A stretch of DNA of 64,000 nucleotides from Vibrio viridaestus (GCF_003856525.1 NZ_RJVQ01000001.1:434001-498000); one strand, 5' to 3'. Positions 17,170 through 28,321 are shown, counted from the stretch's first letter. Numbers and translations are program-made. The notes: generated by a model not told the origin, from the letters alone.

Positions 17170-18717
17170 TTAATATTGATCGGGATATTCAGCCCTTATC
17201 GCGACAAACTCATCCCAGTTCTCAATAAATAGATCCACTAACCTTGGATCAAAATGCTTTCCGCGTTGCGCTAAAATTTCCGCCCGTATATCTTCATCTT
17301 TCCAGGGCTGCTTGTAACTTCGTACCGAACCTAAGGCATCGAAAACGTCCGCCAGAGCGACAATCCGCCCAGAGATCGGAATATCTTCTCCAGTAAGACC
17401 ATTTGGATAGCCACTACCATCCCATTTTTCATGGTGATAACCAGCAATTTCTTTCGCTGCTACCATTAAAGGACGCTCTGAACGACTTAGAATATCCACG
17501 CCAAAACTGACGTGCTTTTGCATTATTGCCCACTCTTCCGCGTCGAGTTTACCTTGCTTATGCAAAATGCTGTCAGGTATCGCAACTTTACCGACATCGT
17601 GTAGAGGTGAAGCATGTTGAATCAACGTAACTTCCGTCTCGTCCAATCCATATAATCGAGCAAGCTTCGCGCTAAAAAGAGATACCCGTTGAACATGAGC
17701 GCCAGTTTCGCGACTTCTCACTTCCACGGCATTCGATAGGTTGAAAACCAACTCTTTAGATGTCTCTTGCAAGTCGACCATGAGATTAATATTTTCAAAG
17801 GTCAACGCAATGTTGTGCATGTAAATTTCGAGCAGCTGAATGTCATGCTCGCTAAGATCCGATTCCAATTTCACATAAAGCAGATTATCGTAACCACGAT
17901 CGTCATTTATGTAGAAAACGTAACTGTCTTCAAACTGCATCGATTGATGAATATTGAGTACTTCTTTGACTCTTTTCACAACCGTGTCAGGTAAAAGACT
18001 CAAACAGCTATTCCGATAGAAGGAAACAAAATCACCGGTTGCGGCAACCATTAATGTCTTGTTGTCTTCACCATCATCATTGATGGGCTTAACAATACAG
18101 TAGAAGGCCGAAGACTCGAGCCTAAGTAGAGACGTTAACTGTGCAAGAACAGTCGATGCATAGCTACTGAGTGTACGAGTATTCTGTACGTTTGCTGATG
18201 CTTGAATTACGCGACTCAACCCTTCTTTCTGCGTTTCAATCAAACAAAGATCACGATACGCTCTTAGCATTGAATACAAAAGCGTGCGAAGTTTTTGGGA
18301 AGTCAGTTCGGTCTTTTCTTTGTAATCATCAATTTCGTATTCTTGAATAACTTTGTCTTCAGGAGCCTGCCCAGCCTGACCCGTTCTCAATACTAAACGA
18401 ATCATTTTATTTCCGAGTTCTTCTCTTACAAATTTGACAACTTCAAGTCCAGCGTGCTCGCTTTCCATAACCACATCAACCAAAGCCAATGCAATATCGT
18501 CAATCTTCGAGCATATCGCTTTAGCTTCCTCCCCAGAATAAGCTGAAATAAGTTCGAGTTTACGTTGTTGAAATCTAAAGCCAGATAACGCTAGTTTTGT
18601 TACCTGATGAATTTGCTCATCATCGTCTACCAGCAAGACTTTCCAAGGCTTTTTTATAAGAGTGTCAGGAGTCGTATCCTGTTGCCCATCGGTCTTTTTG
18701 TCGGCAAAAAGTTCCAT
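17170..18717 (-). CDS. Response regulator with HD-GYP phosphodiesterase output
   Basis: About 515 residues: a receiver domain (KVLLVDDDEQIH; acceptor Asp in ALALVDVVME), a middle DUF3369-like region, and a C-terminal HD-GYP domain. The catalytic set is present: HDVGKVAIPDSILHK, then HHEKWDGSGYPNG and ALADVFDAL. It should hydrolyse cyclic di-GMP when phosphorylated. The start at 18717 follows AGGGG; an ATG at 18741 lies upstream of that site. The convergent histidine kinase is its likely partner. Confidence 0.9.
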   Translation of the reverse strand: MELFADKKTDGQQDTTPDTLIKKPWKVLLVDDDEQIHQVTKLALSGFRFQQRKLELISAYSGEEAKAICSKIDDIALALVDVVMESEHAGLEVVKFVREELGNKMIRLVLRTGQAGQAPEDKVIQEYEIDDYKEKTELTSQKLRTLLYSMLRAYRDLCLIETQKEGLSRVIQASANVQNTRTLSSYASTVLAQLTSLLRLESSAFYCIVKPINDDGEDNKTLMVAATGDFVSFYRNSCLSLLPDTVVKRVKEVLNIHQSMQFEDSYVFYINDDRGYDNLLYVKLESDLSEHDIQLLEIYMHNIALTFENINLMVDLQETSKELVFNLSNAVEVRSRETGAHVQRVSLFSAKLARLYGLDETEVTLIQHASPLHDVGKVAIPDSILHKQGKLDAEEWAIMQKHVSFGVDILSRSERPLMVAAKEIAGYHHEKWDGSGYPNGLTGEDIPISGRIVALADVFDALGSVRSYKQPWKDEDIRAEILAQRGKHFDPRLVDLFIENWDEFVAIRAEYPDQY

Positions 18718-18906
18718 ATTGTCCCCTAAACATAACTTCACATACTAAGGTTTAGCACAGTATAAAAATTGTGCCGAAATGCTGTCGAAAAAGAACAAAT
18801 AATTTATAGATACTTCACGATTTCACATATGCATTAGCGCACTCTGAAATTTTGTCTAAACTTGAGTAAAACAACAATAAAGATATATCAATTGTCAGGA
18901 GTTTCA

Positions 18907-20901
18907 ATGAAAGGAATCTTAAGTAAAATCCCCTTATTCTGGATGGTTATTTTCCTAACCTCTGTCCCTATTTTGCTAAGTATAGTTCTTTTTATCGAGG
19001 ATATGGCGGAATTGCTGGAGGATAAAGCTGACAGTCTAAGAGATAAAGAAGTGGTTGAATTTGCTTTGCGTGCTGACGAGTTAGCTCACAATTTGGCTGT
19101 GGAAAGAGGGCTAACAGCAGGCGTCATAGGCAGCAAAGGCGCGGGGGCTCAAATCGAACAACTTAAAGTTCAACGTAAAATCGTTGATGACAAAATATCT
19201 CTCCTTAGAGAATTTAAACCTCAATACCTTGATAATGCGTTTATTCAATCGCTTAATCAGACAATATACGAAGAACTTGAGACGTTGCCCGTAGTTCGGC
19301 AACAGGTCGACTCTTTGAAACTTGAGCTATCGCCGTTCGACTACTATTCCAATATAAATCATCTCCTAATTGATAATGCGAAATCACTTGTCGCGTCTAT
19401 CAGTAAAGTTGATATCGCAACGTTGGGCGTGAGCTTAATGGCTGTCGTTGATATGAAAGAAAAGACCGGACAGATACGCGGCGCTTTAAATGGGGCTTTT
19501 GCAAGAAAAAATTCTTCTCCACGCCAGTACCAATCTATCTTAAGTTACATCGATGACTTTCGCTACGCGTATAGAAAACTTGAACTGACGCTTCCAGTCA
19601 AGTTTCGCCAAGATCTAAGTAATCTTCAAAATGCACCAGCCTGGAAAGAAGTCGATACAATTCAAACTAGCTACCTCAATCAGGACCAAACCCTAGATCA
19701 ACTCAAAGGACCAAGCCCTACCGAGTGGTTCCCGATAGCCACAGATAAGATTAAACTTATTAATGGGTTACGGTTAAATATTCAAAAAAATATTATAAAG
19801 GCTTCAGATGAAGCTGCCCAGTCAGCTAGTAATCTTATCTTTCTATTTCTGCTCATTTCTGGCGCAATTACATTACTATTAATTATTATTTTAATCTTAT
19901 GTGCGGGCAGTCTTCGTCGTCGAGTAAACAATCTGACAAACAATATCCGCCTATCTGCAGAGACCCACGACCTAACTAAGGACTTCAGTGCTGTCGGCAA
20001 AGACGAGCTCGCTACCATTAGCAATAGTATTTACACACTTAATCATAAAGTGCGCGATATCCTTCTCAATGCTAAAAACGCAAATGATCATAGCGAAGCA
20101 AGACTTGCTTCTATCATTCATTCAGCCACATCCATGGAGAATAGCAGCCAACGAACCATTTCTAAGTGTGAAAACATTGCGACCGCAATGACTGAACTTT
20201 CGCAGTCCAGCTCTGAGATAGCTGTGTCTGCTGAGCGCGCACTAGAAGAGACAAACCAGATGCGTGATAAAGTGACCAGTTGTCAGGATCAAAGTCAAAA
20301 TGCTTTCAAAGTAGTTGAAGGATTAGTGACCCAGATAGACCAAACCCAAGACTGCATGCAAGAGCTGGAAAAAGATGCTCTAAGTATCAGTAAAATAGTC
20401 GACACAATCACAGGGATTTCTGAACAAACTAACCTGCTCGCTCTGAATGCAGCAATTGAAGCCGCTCGCGCAGGCGAACATGGTCGAGGATTTGCTGTCG
20501 TATCCACAGAAGTACGTGATTTGGCTCAAAGGAGTAAAAGTGCTACTGAGCATATCAGTGAACTGCTCAATAATATGAGTAAAAATACGACTATTGCGTC
20601 AGAGAGCATGGAAAAAAGTAAATCAGCTACGCAGGACACTTTCCAGTCGGTATCGACCGTTAATACCAGTATTTCGGATTTAGAGCATGTGATTGATTTC
20701 GTCAATGAACACATCACAACGATAGCGAATTCAACCACAGAGCAATCAAAAGCCAGTGAAGAAGTCAACATTGATGTTGACGTATTGGTCGAAATCGCCC
20801 ATGAAACAGACCGAATTGCCAATGAGCTCTCAGATATTGTTAAGGAATATCAAAATGAAGCAAAAGACGTAAAACGAAACTTAAGCATATTTAAAATCTA
20901 G
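18907..20901 (+). CDS. Methyl-accepting chemotaxis protein with NIT-type sensor
   Basis: About 664 residues. Transmembrane segment near 8-30, a helical periplasmic domain ([15 protein letters not shown] and [12 protein letters not shown]) resembling the nitrate/nitrite-sensing NIT domain, a second transmembrane segment near 322-345, HAMP, then an MCP signalling domain ([36 protein letters not shown]). Nitrate or nitrite as ligand is only suggested by the fold. Start: ATG after CAGGAG; an earlier TTG at 18862 is not favoured. Confidence 0.87.
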   Translation: MKGILSKIPLFWMVIFLTSVPILLSIVLFIEDMAELLEDKADSLRDKEVVEFALRADELAHNLAVERGLTAGVIGSKGAGAQIEQLKVQRKIVDDKISLLREFKPQYLDNAFIQSLNQTIYEELETLPVVRQQVDSLKLELSPFDYYSNINHLLIDNAKSLVASISKVDIATLGVSLMAVVDMKEKTGQIRGALNGAFARKNSSPRQYQSILSYIDDFRYAYRKLELTLPVKFRQDLSNLQNAPAWKEVDTIQTSYLNQDQTLDQLKGPSPTEWFPIATDKIKLINGLRLNIQKNIIKASDEAAQSASNLIFLFLLISGAITLLLIIILILCAGSLRRRVNNLTNNIRLSAETHDLTKDFSAVGKDELATISNSIYTLNHKVRDILLNAKNANDHSEARLASIIHSATSMENSSQRTISKCENIATAMTELSQSSSEIAVSAERALEETNQMRDKVTSCQDQSQNAFKVVEGLVTQIDQTQDCMQELEKDALSISKIVDTITGISEQTNLLALNAAIEAARAGEHGRGFAVVSTEVRDLAQRSKSATEHISELLNNMSKNTTIASESMEKSKSATQDTFQSVSTVNTSISDLEHVIDFVNEHITTIANSTTEQSKASEEVNIDVDVLVEIAHETDRIANELSDIVKEYQNEAKDVKRNLSIFKI

Positions 20902-20907
20902 TATGCG

Positions 20908-21429
20908 CTAACTATCTGTATACAAGCCAAGTGCGTTGATTTTCTTAACGACACTTGGCGTCGTCAACGATTCAATAGAACGTCCGTCCAAAAGTTTCGC
21001 ACGGATATCACTGCTTCTAACGGATACCCGTTCAGGACAAGCAAGTACAGAGAAACGCGTCATAATTTCCTTTGCTTTATAAAACCGTTCGAAAGAAAAG
21101 AAGTTATCCGGCCCCACAATAAATGTTAGCTCACTGTCTGGGTATGTTTTACTCAGCTCATCAAGCACTTGATAGGTCGTGACCGGACTGCCAGGCTGAT
21201 ACAGCTCTTCCTCGACCATTGAGCGCTTGATATTCGTTAGCTCTAGATCTCGGATAAACTCATCAACTAAGGAACAGCGAATAGAATAATCAAGCATGTC
21301 TTTTCCCCACGCATGAGCAATGCTGGGTACTAAAAGTATCAGGTCGAAATGAGATACTGATTCGATAACACTTTGATGCCCAAGACTCGGTGGATTAAAA
21401 GCGCTGCCAAAAACTGCTATCTTATTCAT
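20908..21429 (-). CDS. NadD-like nicotinate/nicotinamide nucleotide adenylyltransferase
   Basis: A 173-residue nucleotidyltransferase. It has the HxGH-type site in GSAFNPPSLGH (8-18) and a C-terminal SSDIRAKLLDGRS (ISSTxxR-like). It would adenylate NaMN/NMN to the dinucleotide. It is divergent from nadE, whose product completes NAD synthesis, so the pair probably forms a salvage or supplementary NAD unit. It is shorter than housekeeping NadD (about 210 residues). The ATG follows AAGGAGTAAT. Confidence 0.82.
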   Translation of the reverse strand: MNKIAVFGSAFNPPSLGHQSVIESVSHFDLILLVPSIAHAWGKDMLDYSIRCSLVDEFIRDLELTNIKRSMVEEELYQPGSPVTTYQVLDELSKTYPDSELTFIVGPDNFFSFERFYKAKEIMTRFSVLACPERVSVRSSDIRAKLLDGRSIESLTTPSVVKKINALGLYTDS

Positions 21430-21525
21430 ATTACTCCTTTTGCGGTTTTGTCTGTTTTCTCTCGGCCGTATTGCGGTATGATACTACGATAGATTTTTTA
21501 TTGCTTGTTTGAAAAGGAATGTCTT

Positions 21526-22356
21526 ATGGAACAGCTAATACGTGAAGAAATGCGCGTACTTCCTACGATCGACCCAGAATTTGAAATTAATCGCCGCGTT
21601 GACTTCATCAAAAGAAAATTGAAGGAATCTGGTGCTAAAGCACTCGTACTTGGCATAAGTGGTGGTATTGATTCATCCACTTGTGGTCGCTTAGCCCAGC
21701 TGGCAGTAACTCAGCTAAATGATGAAACTCAATCTAAAGAGTACAAATTTATCGCTGTTCGCCTACCCTACGGAACACAGAAAGATGAAGACGAAGCTCA
21801 GCTTGCGCTTTCGTTTATCCAGCCTACCCATTCTGTTGCCGTTAATATCAAAGAAGGTGTTGATGGTATTCACGCCGCTTCTCAGGCGGCACTGGAAGGT
21901 ACGGGACTACTTCCAACAAATGCAGCAAAGCTTGATTTCGTTAAAGGTAACGTCAAAGCGCGTGCTCGTATGGTCGCTCAGTATGAAGTAGCTGGTTTGG
22001 TTGGCGGTTTAGTGTTGGGAACGGACCACTCAGCCGAAAACATTACTGGTTTCTATACTAAATTTGGTGACGGAGCTTGTGACTTGGTGCCACTCTTTGG
22101 CCTGAGTAAACGCCAGGTACGTAAACTTGCTGCGACTCTAGGTGCACCTGAAGTGTTAGTTGTGAAAACACCAACGGCTGACTTAGAAGAACTGGCGCCG
22201 CAAAAAGCAGATGAAGATGCGCTCAGCATTACTTATGACCAGATAGACGATTTCTTAGAAGGTAAGCCAGTGCCAAAAGAAGTGTCAGATAAATTAGTCA
22301 GTATATATCTTGCAACTCAACACAAGCGCCAGCCTATTCCGACTATCTATGATTAA
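21526..22356 (+). CDS. nadE: Ammonia-dependent NAD synthetase
   Basis: 276 residues from the chosen ATG, the standard length. The ATP pyrophosphatase loop is [15 protein letters not shown]. Other family blocks are [37 protein letters not shown] and [13 protein letters not shown]. It amidates nicotinate adenine dinucleotide with ammonia to give NAD. The start follows AAGGAATG; a TTG at 21505 is rejected. It is divergent from a NadD-like gene and ends at a strong hairpin. Confidence 0.95.
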   Translation: MEQLIREEMRVLPTIDPEFEINRRVDFIKRKLKESGAKALVLGISGGIDSSTCGRLAQLAVTQLNDETQSKEYKFIAVRLPYGTQKDEDEAQLALSFIQPTHSVAVNIKEGVDGIHAASQAALEGTGLLPTNAAKLDFVKGNVKARARMVAQYEVAGLVGGLVLGTDHSAENITGFYTKFGDGACDLVPLFGLSKRQVRKLAATLGAPEVLVVKTPTADLEELAPQKADEDALSITYDQIDDFLEGKPVPKEVSDKLVSIYLATQHKRQPIPTIYD

Positions 22357-22379
22357 TTAGGGTTGGCTCTCGATAACAA

Positions 22380-22408
22380 AAAAGCACTTCAAATTTGAAG
22401 TGCTTTTT
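22380..22408. terminator. Bidirectional hairpin terminator
   Basis: Perfect palindrome AAAGCACTTCAAATTTGAAG continuing to TGCTTTTT, between convergent nadE and the carbonic anhydrase gene. Confidence 0.88.
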
Positions 22409-22428
22409 AGTAACGAGGAAAGATTCAC

Positions 22429-23148
22429 TTAGTTTGCGTCAGCAATACGAGCGTGCAGACCTTGAAGAGGACGGTTGTTGTGACCCATTACACTTGAAAA
22501 AGCTTTTTCTTGATCGCTAGATAGTGTCTTATGTTGCTTAATCACAAACCAACGCACACCTTCACTACATGGTGGTGTAGTTAAAGAGCCGTTAAAACGG
22601 TAATATTTAGCCACTGATGTTGGTAGCATTTCTTTCACATCAAAAGACGTTGCAAGAGTCTGGGTCTCATTCACACTTGGAATCTTAGCAGTGAGCTTGT
22701 CCAAGTCAGCGTCATCAGATCCTGCATCATACATCACAGCAACAACAGCAAGATTGCCATCTTTGTCAGCATGAACAAAGTGTGCTTCTAGAGCATATTG
22801 GTGATGGTTGATAAAGTTCTCTGATGGAGTATGGAAATGGAACTGTTTAAGTTCGAATACATCACCGTCGATAGTCAACGTATTATCGCCAGTGACGGTC
22901 GCTTGTAGAGTATGGCCGTTGTTAGTAAGAGCGGTCACTTTACCTGTATAGTGTATGTTTAGAGGTTCAAGCTGTGACTGCGCTACGCGAGTAATATCTA
23001 TTGGACTTTGGTTTACGCCTTCAGCACATGTTTTTGAAACTGAACCCCAATGAGCAGGTCCATGCTCGCCCTCATATCCCCAATCAGATGCTTGAGCTAC
23101 GCCACCCAAAAGCGCACTTACAGAAAGAGCGACTAATAGTTTTTTCAT
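22429..23148 (-). CDS. Periplasmic alpha-type carbonic anhydrase
   Basis: A 239-residue secreted enzyme. The signal peptide (KKLLVALSVSALLGGVAQA) is followed by the alpha-carbonic anhydrase core. Zinc ligands are His104 and His106 in FHFHTPSEN and His123 in EAHFVH. Also present are NQSPIDI, the TTPPCSEGVRW substrate-channel segment, and a Cys41/Cys195-type disulfide pair. It interconverts CO2 and bicarbonate in the periplasm. The start follows GGAGAT. Monocistronic. Confidence 0.94.
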   Translation of the reverse strand: MKKLLVALSVSALLGGVAQASDWGYEGEHGPAHWGSVSKTCAEGVNQSPIDITRVAQSQLEPLNIHYTGKVTALTNNGHTLQATVTGDNTLTIDGDVFELKQFHFHTPSENFINHHQYALEAHFVHADKDGNLAVVAVMYDAGSDDADLDKLTAKIPSVNETQTLATSFDVKEMLPTSVAKYYRFNGSLTTPPCSEGVRWFVIKQHKTLSSDQEKAFSSVMGHNNRPLQGLHARIADAN

Positions 23149-23305
23149 CTTATTATCTCCATTAATACGACATTGCCATCGAGCCAGCTAGCATGACTGG
23201 CTCTATTGTAATTTTATTTAAAACTGGCACCTGAAACATCTTGTAACATTTCAATTTGGCGTGAGTATATATGGATTCTCTTTAAGAGGAAATAACCACA
23301 TAGAG

Positions 23306-23653
23306 TTAATTGTTAATATATTGATATTGAATAATAACTTGGTTGTCTTCTACCCTTACATTTTGCACTTGTCCCTGAACTGAGACAGTCGTTGTGATGA
23401 TAACAGGCTCTTTATTTTCTTTGCGTAGTGCGATTAGAGAGGGTAAAAATGTATAAGGGTCTACATGTAGATGCTGACAAAAATTCTGGACAAATTGGAG
23501 CGATAATGGATTTTTGCCTTTCATGATGTCGGCAAATTCGATCTGAGTAAATCCAAGGCGACGCGACATTTCCATTTGAGTTAATTGCATCTTTGCTTTT
23601 TGTGACATCCAGACATTTTGTAAGGCGAGACGGTCTTCGTTTGATAGTTCCAT
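23306..23653 (-). CDS. XRE-type helix-turn-helix protein
   Basis: A 115-residue protein with an N-terminal helix-turn-helix (KMQLTQMEMSRRLGFTQIEFADIMKGKNPLS, residues about 21-52, interrupted here only for description) like Cro/CI regulators, and a C-terminal beta-rich tail (VIITTTVSVQGQVQNVRV). It was chosen over an overlapping frame at 23412-23660 because only this frame shows a known fold. Target genes are unknown. Confidence 0.72.
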   Translation of the reverse strand: MELSNEDRLALQNVWMSQKAKMQLTQMEMSRRLGFTQIEFADIMKGKNPLSLQFVQNFCQHLHVDPYTFLPSLIALRKENKEPVIITTTVSVQGQVQNVRVEDNQVIIQYQYINN

Positions 23654-23671
23654 GTTGCATTATTAGTAGTG

Positions 23672-23707
23672 AAAAAAGAGAGGTTTAAAGATGACAAAAA
23701 CCTCTCT
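23672..23707 (-). terminator. Terminator of the TPR gene
   Basis: AGAGAGGTTT/AAACCTCTCT stem; on the minus strand the hairpin is followed by TTTTTT, placing it downstream of the TPR protein gene. Confidence 0.8.
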
Positions 23708-23758
23708 CTTGTATGTCATTTTATAGTCAGAACATAAGACTTGCTGCATATCTCAGCC

Positions 23759-24673
23759 CTATTTTTCCTCAGCTGAAATGTTTGGCGACGATAAATCATC
23801 GAAACGAGTGTTGCCATGAAGAGAATCAAAATCGGGCTCCTCAGAAATGAGTTCCCTCAAAGAAGGACTTAATTCGACAGAACGTATCAAATCATCAATA
23901 GCCTGCTCTTCTGCCCCCAAACGAGCGTAAGCACACGCTCGCTGATAAAGTGCAGGACCGTTTGTCTCGTCCAGTTCAAGTACACGATTACAAAGGCTCA
24001 TTGCCCAATGATACTCTTTCATTTCCATAACCGCATCGGCTTTGTAAGTTAGAGCTTCGAGATCCCCTGGTCGAATCTTGAGAATCTCATCGTAAACCTC
24101 GATTCGTTGTTCTGGAGTTTGCATACTTTGGGCACGTAACCAGAGATTGTGAATTTCATTGATAATCTCAATCTCTCTGTTGTTCTCCGTAATGATTCTC
24201 GTCTTTCTTTTTAAATCACGCTCTAACGCCAAGAATTTTTTCTCATAGTCTTGGGCAATCTTGTTGAGTTGCTTATCCGCTAATTCTCTCGTGTTAGTTT
24301 TTACTTCTTTCAAAGAATGCCAGCCAAACAAGGCAATAAGTGAAGCGACGGCTGCGATGACGTAAAAAAAGTAAGTGACCGTAACGTTGGCATAATTCAT
24401 AGACTTGTCGGCAACCGAGAGTTCTCTATCAGTAATCTGCACAGTTACTCTGCGTTCTAAATCCTGTTGGTCCTGCCTCAGAGATTTTAACTCATCAAGA
24501 ATATAACGTTCCATTAGTGGACGATCGAGTAAGTCAGTATTTGAATACTTCTCAGCCGTTTGTTCCGCATGACTATCGGAAGATGGTCCCGACTCTTTTG
24601 CATCTTCAGCCGAGTTCGCTGCAATGCCCCAACAACTGATGACGATGGCGAGAAATAGATAAAGTTTTTTCAC
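23759..24673 (-). CDS. Signal-peptide, transmembrane, TPR-containing protein
   Basis: A 304-residue protein with an N-terminal signal (KLYLFLAIVISCWGIAANSA), a Ser/Glu-rich stretch, a transmembrane segment near 96-118, a long coiled coil (about 120-175) and tetratricopeptide repeats toward the C-terminus (EALTYKADAVMEMKEYHWAM, then PALYQRACAYARLGAEEQAI). Orientation is probably periplasmic N-terminus with a cytoplasmic TPR part. GTG start behind AAGGAAGG. Function unknown; a scaffolding role is likely from the repeats. Confidence 0.7.
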   Translation of the reverse strand: MKKLYLFLAIVISCWGIAANSAEDAKESGPSSDSHAEQTAEKYSNTDLLDRPLMERYILDELKSLRQDQQDLERRVTVQITDRELSVADKSMNYANVTVTYFFYVIAAVASLIALFGWHSLKEVKTNTRELADKQLNKIAQDYEKKFLALERDLKRKTRIITENNREIEIINEIHNLWLRAQSMQTPEQRIEVYDEILKIRPGDLEALTYKADAVMEMKEYHWAMSLCNRVLELDETNGPALYQRACAYARLGAEEQAIDDLIRSVELSPSLRELISEEPDFDSLHGNTRFDDLSSPNISAEEK

Positions 24674-24921
24674 ACAGCCTTCCTTTCATTTTTGCTGAAA
24701 TTATTCTTATTACAACAATATTTTGCACTCAAAACATTCTAACTCAAAGATTTAAAAATAAAAATAGCATTAATAATGTGGATAAAAACAGGCACTTAAC
24801 GTTAAAAAATGGAAAGAGACCGAATGTGAAGCCTTGAATAATGAATTTTTAATGTTTAGAGTACATTATATAAGTTTAAAATTTATACATAATTTTATGT
24901 GTTACACAAAGGATATGTTCT

Positions 24922-26109
24922 ATGCAACCTATACTCGAGGTCAAGTCGCTCTATAAGGTGTTCGGCGAAACACCTGACCAAGCGTTTCCTCTAATGGAAA
25001 AAGGCCAGAACAAAGACGAAATTTTTGAAGCAACAGGTCTGACTGTTGGCGTAAAAGACGTTTCTCTCAGTATTAATGAAGGAGAAATTTTCGTCATCAT
25101 GGGCCTGTCAGGGTCCGGTAAATCCACTCTAGTCCGACTCCTAAACCGTTTAATTGAGCCTACCAGAGGTAGTGTCATGTTAAAAGGCAAAGACATTGCA
25201 AAAATTTCTGAGGAGGAGTTGCGTCAGGTACGTCGTAAAAATATCTCTATGGTATTTCAAAACTTTGCCTTAATGCCGCACATGACCGTATTGGAAAACG
25301 CAGCGTTTGGACTCGAGTTGGCAGGTATTGAAACAGAGCAAAGACACAAAGTAGCGATTGAAGCTTTAGCAAGGGTGGGGCTTGATGCCTACTGTGAGTC
25401 TTATCCAGATGAGCTATCCGGCGGTATGAAGCAACGAGTTGGTCTAGCTCGAGCCCTCACTAATGACCCTGATATTTTATTAATGGACGAAGCATTTTCG
25501 GCACTCGATCCATTGATTAGAACAGAAATGCAGGATGAGCTAATTCGTCTTCAAAACGATGACAAACGCACCATCGTTTTCATCTCGCACGATCTTGATG
25601 AAGCAATGAGGATAGGTGATCGAATCGCCATTATGCAAGATGGTGTCGTAGTGCAGGTTGGGACACCAGACGAGATTTTACATAAGCCGGCAAACGATTA
25701 TGTAAGCTCTTTCTTTAAAGGCGTGAATGTCGCCAGTGTCTTTTCAGCCAAAGATATCGCACGTAAAAATCCCGCTGCAATATTTAAAAAACACGATAAC
25801 GATGGTCCAGGCGCTGCATTGCAATTACTGGTTGATAATGACCGTGAATATGGCGTAGTCGTTGATAGAGCAAACAAATTTTCAGGAATCATTTCCGTCG
25901 AATCTCTCAAAGAAGCAAGGAAAGGTGATAAGCCGCTAACAGGAGCACTACTCCAAGACACAGTAACAATCTCTCCAGATACTTCTGTCGGTGAGTTAAT
26001 TGGTGTGGTTGCAGGTGTTCCATATTCCGTTCCAGTCGTCGATGACGATGGCAAATATTTCGGCGTAATCACTAAGTCACGTCTGCTTCAGACTTTAGAT
26101 AGGGAGTAA
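24922..26109 (+). CDS. proV: Glycine betaine/proline ABC transporter ATPase
   Basis: A 395-residue ATPase. Walker A is GLSGSGKST, signature [15 protein letters not shown], Walker [15 protein letters not shown]-loop ISHDLDEA. Tandem CBS-type domains follow (about 280-395), as in ProV/OpuAA, where they sense ionic strength. The N-terminus has the ProV-type [15 protein letters not shown]. It is first in proVWX; proW starts 5 bp after its stop. The system imports betaine-type osmoprotectants. Confidence 0.95.
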   Translation: MQPILEVKSLYKVFGETPDQAFPLMEKGQNKDEIFEATGLTVGVKDVSLSINEGEIFVIMGLSGSGKSTLVRLLNRLIEPTRGSVMLKGKDIAKISEEELRQVRRKNISMVFQNFALMPHMTVLENAAFGLELAGIETEQRHKVAIEALARVGLDAYCESYPDELSGGMKQRVGLARALTNDPDILLMDEAFSALDPLIRTEMQDELIRLQNDDKRTIVFISHDLDEAMRIGDRIAIMQDGVVVQVGTPDEILHKPANDYVSSFFKGVNVASVFSAKDIARKNPAAIFKKHDNDGPGAALQLLVDNDREYGVVVDRANKFSGIISVESLKEARKGDKPLTGALLQDTVTISPDTSVGELIGVVAGVPYSVPVVDDDGKYFGVITKSRLLQTLDRE

Positions 26110-26114
26110 TCATT

Positions 26115-27194
26115 ATGGCAGCAACTGAAACAGCAAGCCAAGCAGCACAAAATAGCGATCCATGGGGAGCGGCATCTCAGGCAGCAACATCCGATCCGTG
26201 GTCAACAGCAACTCAAGTGACGACTGGTGGAGGCACAGGTGCAAATGATTGGTTACATGCAACAGCAGCACCCGATCCGTTTAGCTGGTTACATCCATTT
26301 AAAGACGCCGTTATTCCTTTTGACCACTGGGTAGAGACTGCTCTTGAATGGCTCGTTCAACATGGTCGACCAGTATTTCAGGCCATTCGTGTGCCGATAG
26401 ATCTGATCTTAACGTCATTTCAAACGGCGCTAACATCAACCCCTGCTCCAATCATGTTGCTTATTCTTTTCTTAATCGCATGGCAGCTGGCAGGGCCGCG
26501 ACTCGGCATTGGAACTCTATGTTCTTTAATCGCTATCGGCCTCATCGGGGCGTGGAATGGCGCAATGATTACATTGGCTCTGGTTTTAACCTCTGTCTTT
26601 TTCTGTCTGTTGCTCGGCCTACCGCTTGGAATATGGCTTGCTAGGAGTGATACTGCAGCAAAAATTATCCGACCGATATTAGATGCAATGCAAACGACAC
26701 CCGCATTTGTCTACCTTGTACCAATCGTCATGCTATTCGGTATTGGTAACGTACCTGGGGTTGTTGTAACGATCATCTTTGCCCTACCGCCTATCGTCAG
26801 GCTCACCATTTTAGGCATTCAACAGGTCCCTGAAGATCTAATCGAAGCGGGACACGCGTTTGGCGCCAGCCCAAAACAGATGCTTTATCGAATCCAGTTG
26901 CCTCTCGCGATGCCAACTATTATGGCTGGGGTAAACCAAACACTTATGCTGTCACTATCAATGGTAGTAATTGCATCAATGATTGCGGTAGGTGGCTTAG
27001 GTCAAATGGTACTGCGTGGTATTGGACGCCTAGACATGGGGATGGCAGCCGTAGGTGGTGTTGGCATTGTTATCCTGGCGATTCTTCTAGACCGAATTAC
27101 TCAAACTCTAGGTACGGAAACAAGAAATAACAAAACCCATTGGTATGAAAAAGGCCCCGTTTCAATCTTTTTCAAAGCACGAAAACAACGTTAA
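26115..27194 (+). CDS. proW: Glycine betaine/proline ABC transporter permease
   Basis: A 359-residue permease with a cytoplasmic N-terminal extension (about 95 residues) and then the ABC permease core, including the EAA-type loop [20 protein letters not shown]. The first 60 residues carry an imperfect repeat ([21 protein letters not shown], then [10 protein letters not shown]), which is low-complexity and Ala/Gln/Thr-rich. ProW proteins do have N-terminal extensions, but this repeat stands out. It sits between proV and proX in one operon. Confidence 0.94.
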   Translation: MAATETASQAAQNSDPWGAASQAATSDPWSTATQVTTGGGTGANDWLHATAAPDPFSWLHPFKDAVIPFDHWVETALEWLVQHGRPVFQAIRVPIDLILTSFQTALTSTPAPIMLLILFLIAWQLAGPRLGIGTLCSLIAIGLIGAWNGAMITLALVLTSVFFCLLLGLPLGIWLARSDTAAKIIRPILDAMQTTPAFVYLVPIVMLFGIGNVPGVVVTIIFALPPIVRLTILGIQQVPEDLIEAGHAFGASPKQMLYRIQLPLAMPTIMAGVNQTLMLSLSMVVIASMIAVGGLGQMVLRGIGRLDMGMAAVGGVGIVILAILLDRITQTLGTETRNNKTHWYEKGPVSIFFKARKQR

Positions 27195-27239
27195 TTAATT
27201 TAAATGAAACCAAACAAGCACTCAAAACAGGAGAAAATG

Positions 27240-28247
27240 ATGAAGATTGCATGGAAAAGCATACTAACCTCAGGATTAGTTCTTTCCTCTACCCTGTCTG
27301 CTGCCGCTTTTGCTGAAAAGCTTCCCGGTGATGGCATTACTGTTCAACCCGTTCAGTCCACTGTTGCAGAAGAAACTTTTCAGACGTTAATTGTAAATAA
27401 GGCAATGGAAGCATTGGGATACACCGTAGAGCCAACAAAAGAAGTTGACTACAACGTGGCTTATACATCTGTAGCAGAAGGTGATGCGACTTACCACGCG
27501 GTTTATTGGTCTCCACTGCACGATGGAAAATTCCAAAAAGCGGGTGGCGATAAAGCGTTCTTTGTTGGTGGTGACTATATTTCAGGTGCCGCTCAAGGTT
27601 ATTTAATTGATAAGAAAACAGCAGAAAAATACAACATCACAAATATCGGCCAGTTGAAAGATCCGAAACTTGCCAAATTATTTGATGCCGATGGTGATGG
27701 AAAAGCTGACTTGACTGGCTGTAACCCTGGTTGGGGCTGTGAGGCAGTCACAAACCATCAGAATAAAGCCTATGGTCTAAGTGACACGGTTGAAATCAAC
27801 CAAGGTAAATATGCGGCTCTTATGGCAGACACTATTTCACGCTATAAGGCAGGCAAGTCTATCCTATATTACACTTGGACACCTTACTGGGTAAGTGGCG
27901 TTCTTGTCCCAGGAAAAGACGTTGTATGGCTAGAAGTTCCATTCTCTTCTCTACCAGGAGATCGTTCAGATATCGATACAACGTTGCCAAATGGGAAGAA
28001 CTATGGCTTCCAAATGAACACAATGAAAATTATCGCTAATAAAAAATTTGCCGATGAAAATCCAGCAGCAGCAAAACTTTTCACAATCATGAAGTTAAGT
28101 ATCAACGACGTGAGCGCTGAAAATATGATGATGCGTCAGGGTGCAAACAGTGAAAAAGACATTGAAGCACATGCTGACGGTTGGATTAAAGCTCATCAAA
28201 AACTGTTCAATTCTTGGATTGAAGAAGCAAAAAAAGCCGCTAAATAA
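27240..28247 (+). CDS. proX: Glycine betaine periplasmic binding protein
   Basis: About 335 residues with a signal peptide ([19 protein letters not shown]). ProX hallmarks are the [21 protein letters not shown] start, [23 protein letters not shown], and [10 protein letters not shown] with aromatic residues expected to box the quaternary amine. Two adjacent ATG codons (27237 and 27240) follow CAGGAG; the second has better spacing. Last gene of the proVWX transcript. Confidence 0.94.
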   Translation: MKIAWKSILTSGLVLSSTLSAAAFAEKLPGDGITVQPVQSTVAEETFQTLIVNKAMEALGYTVEPTKEVDYNVAYTSVAEGDATYHAVYWSPLHDGKFQKAGGDKAFFVGGDYISGAAQGYLIDKKTAEKYNITNIGQLKDPKLAKLFDADGDGKADLTGCNPGWGCEAVTNHQNKAYGLSDTVEINQGKYAALMADTISRYKAGKSILYYTWTPYWVSGVLVPGKDVVWLEVPFSSLPGDRSDIDTTLPNGKNYGFQMNTMKIIANKKFADENPAAAKLFTIMKLSINDVSAENMMMRQGANSEKDIEAHADGWIKAHQKLFNSWIEEAKKAAK

Positions 28248-28264
28248 TAACGAAAATAATAATA

Positions 28265-28289
28265 AAGGCTACGGAACTCCCGTAGCCTT
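28265..28289. terminator. Hairpin terminator after proX
   Basis: AAGGCTACGG/CCGTAGCCTT stem with an AACTC loop. The plus-strand flank lacks a T-tract, so partial read-through into the MarR gene 33 bp later is possible. Confidence 0.6.
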
Positions 28290-28321
28290 GTAGAGAAAGT
28301 CATTGAAAGAGGAGAGCCCCT

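Noticed and set aside
23412-23660. 82-codon frame overlapping the XRE regulator
   Set aside because: Same-strand shadow with no domain; the other frame has a clear helix-turn-helix.
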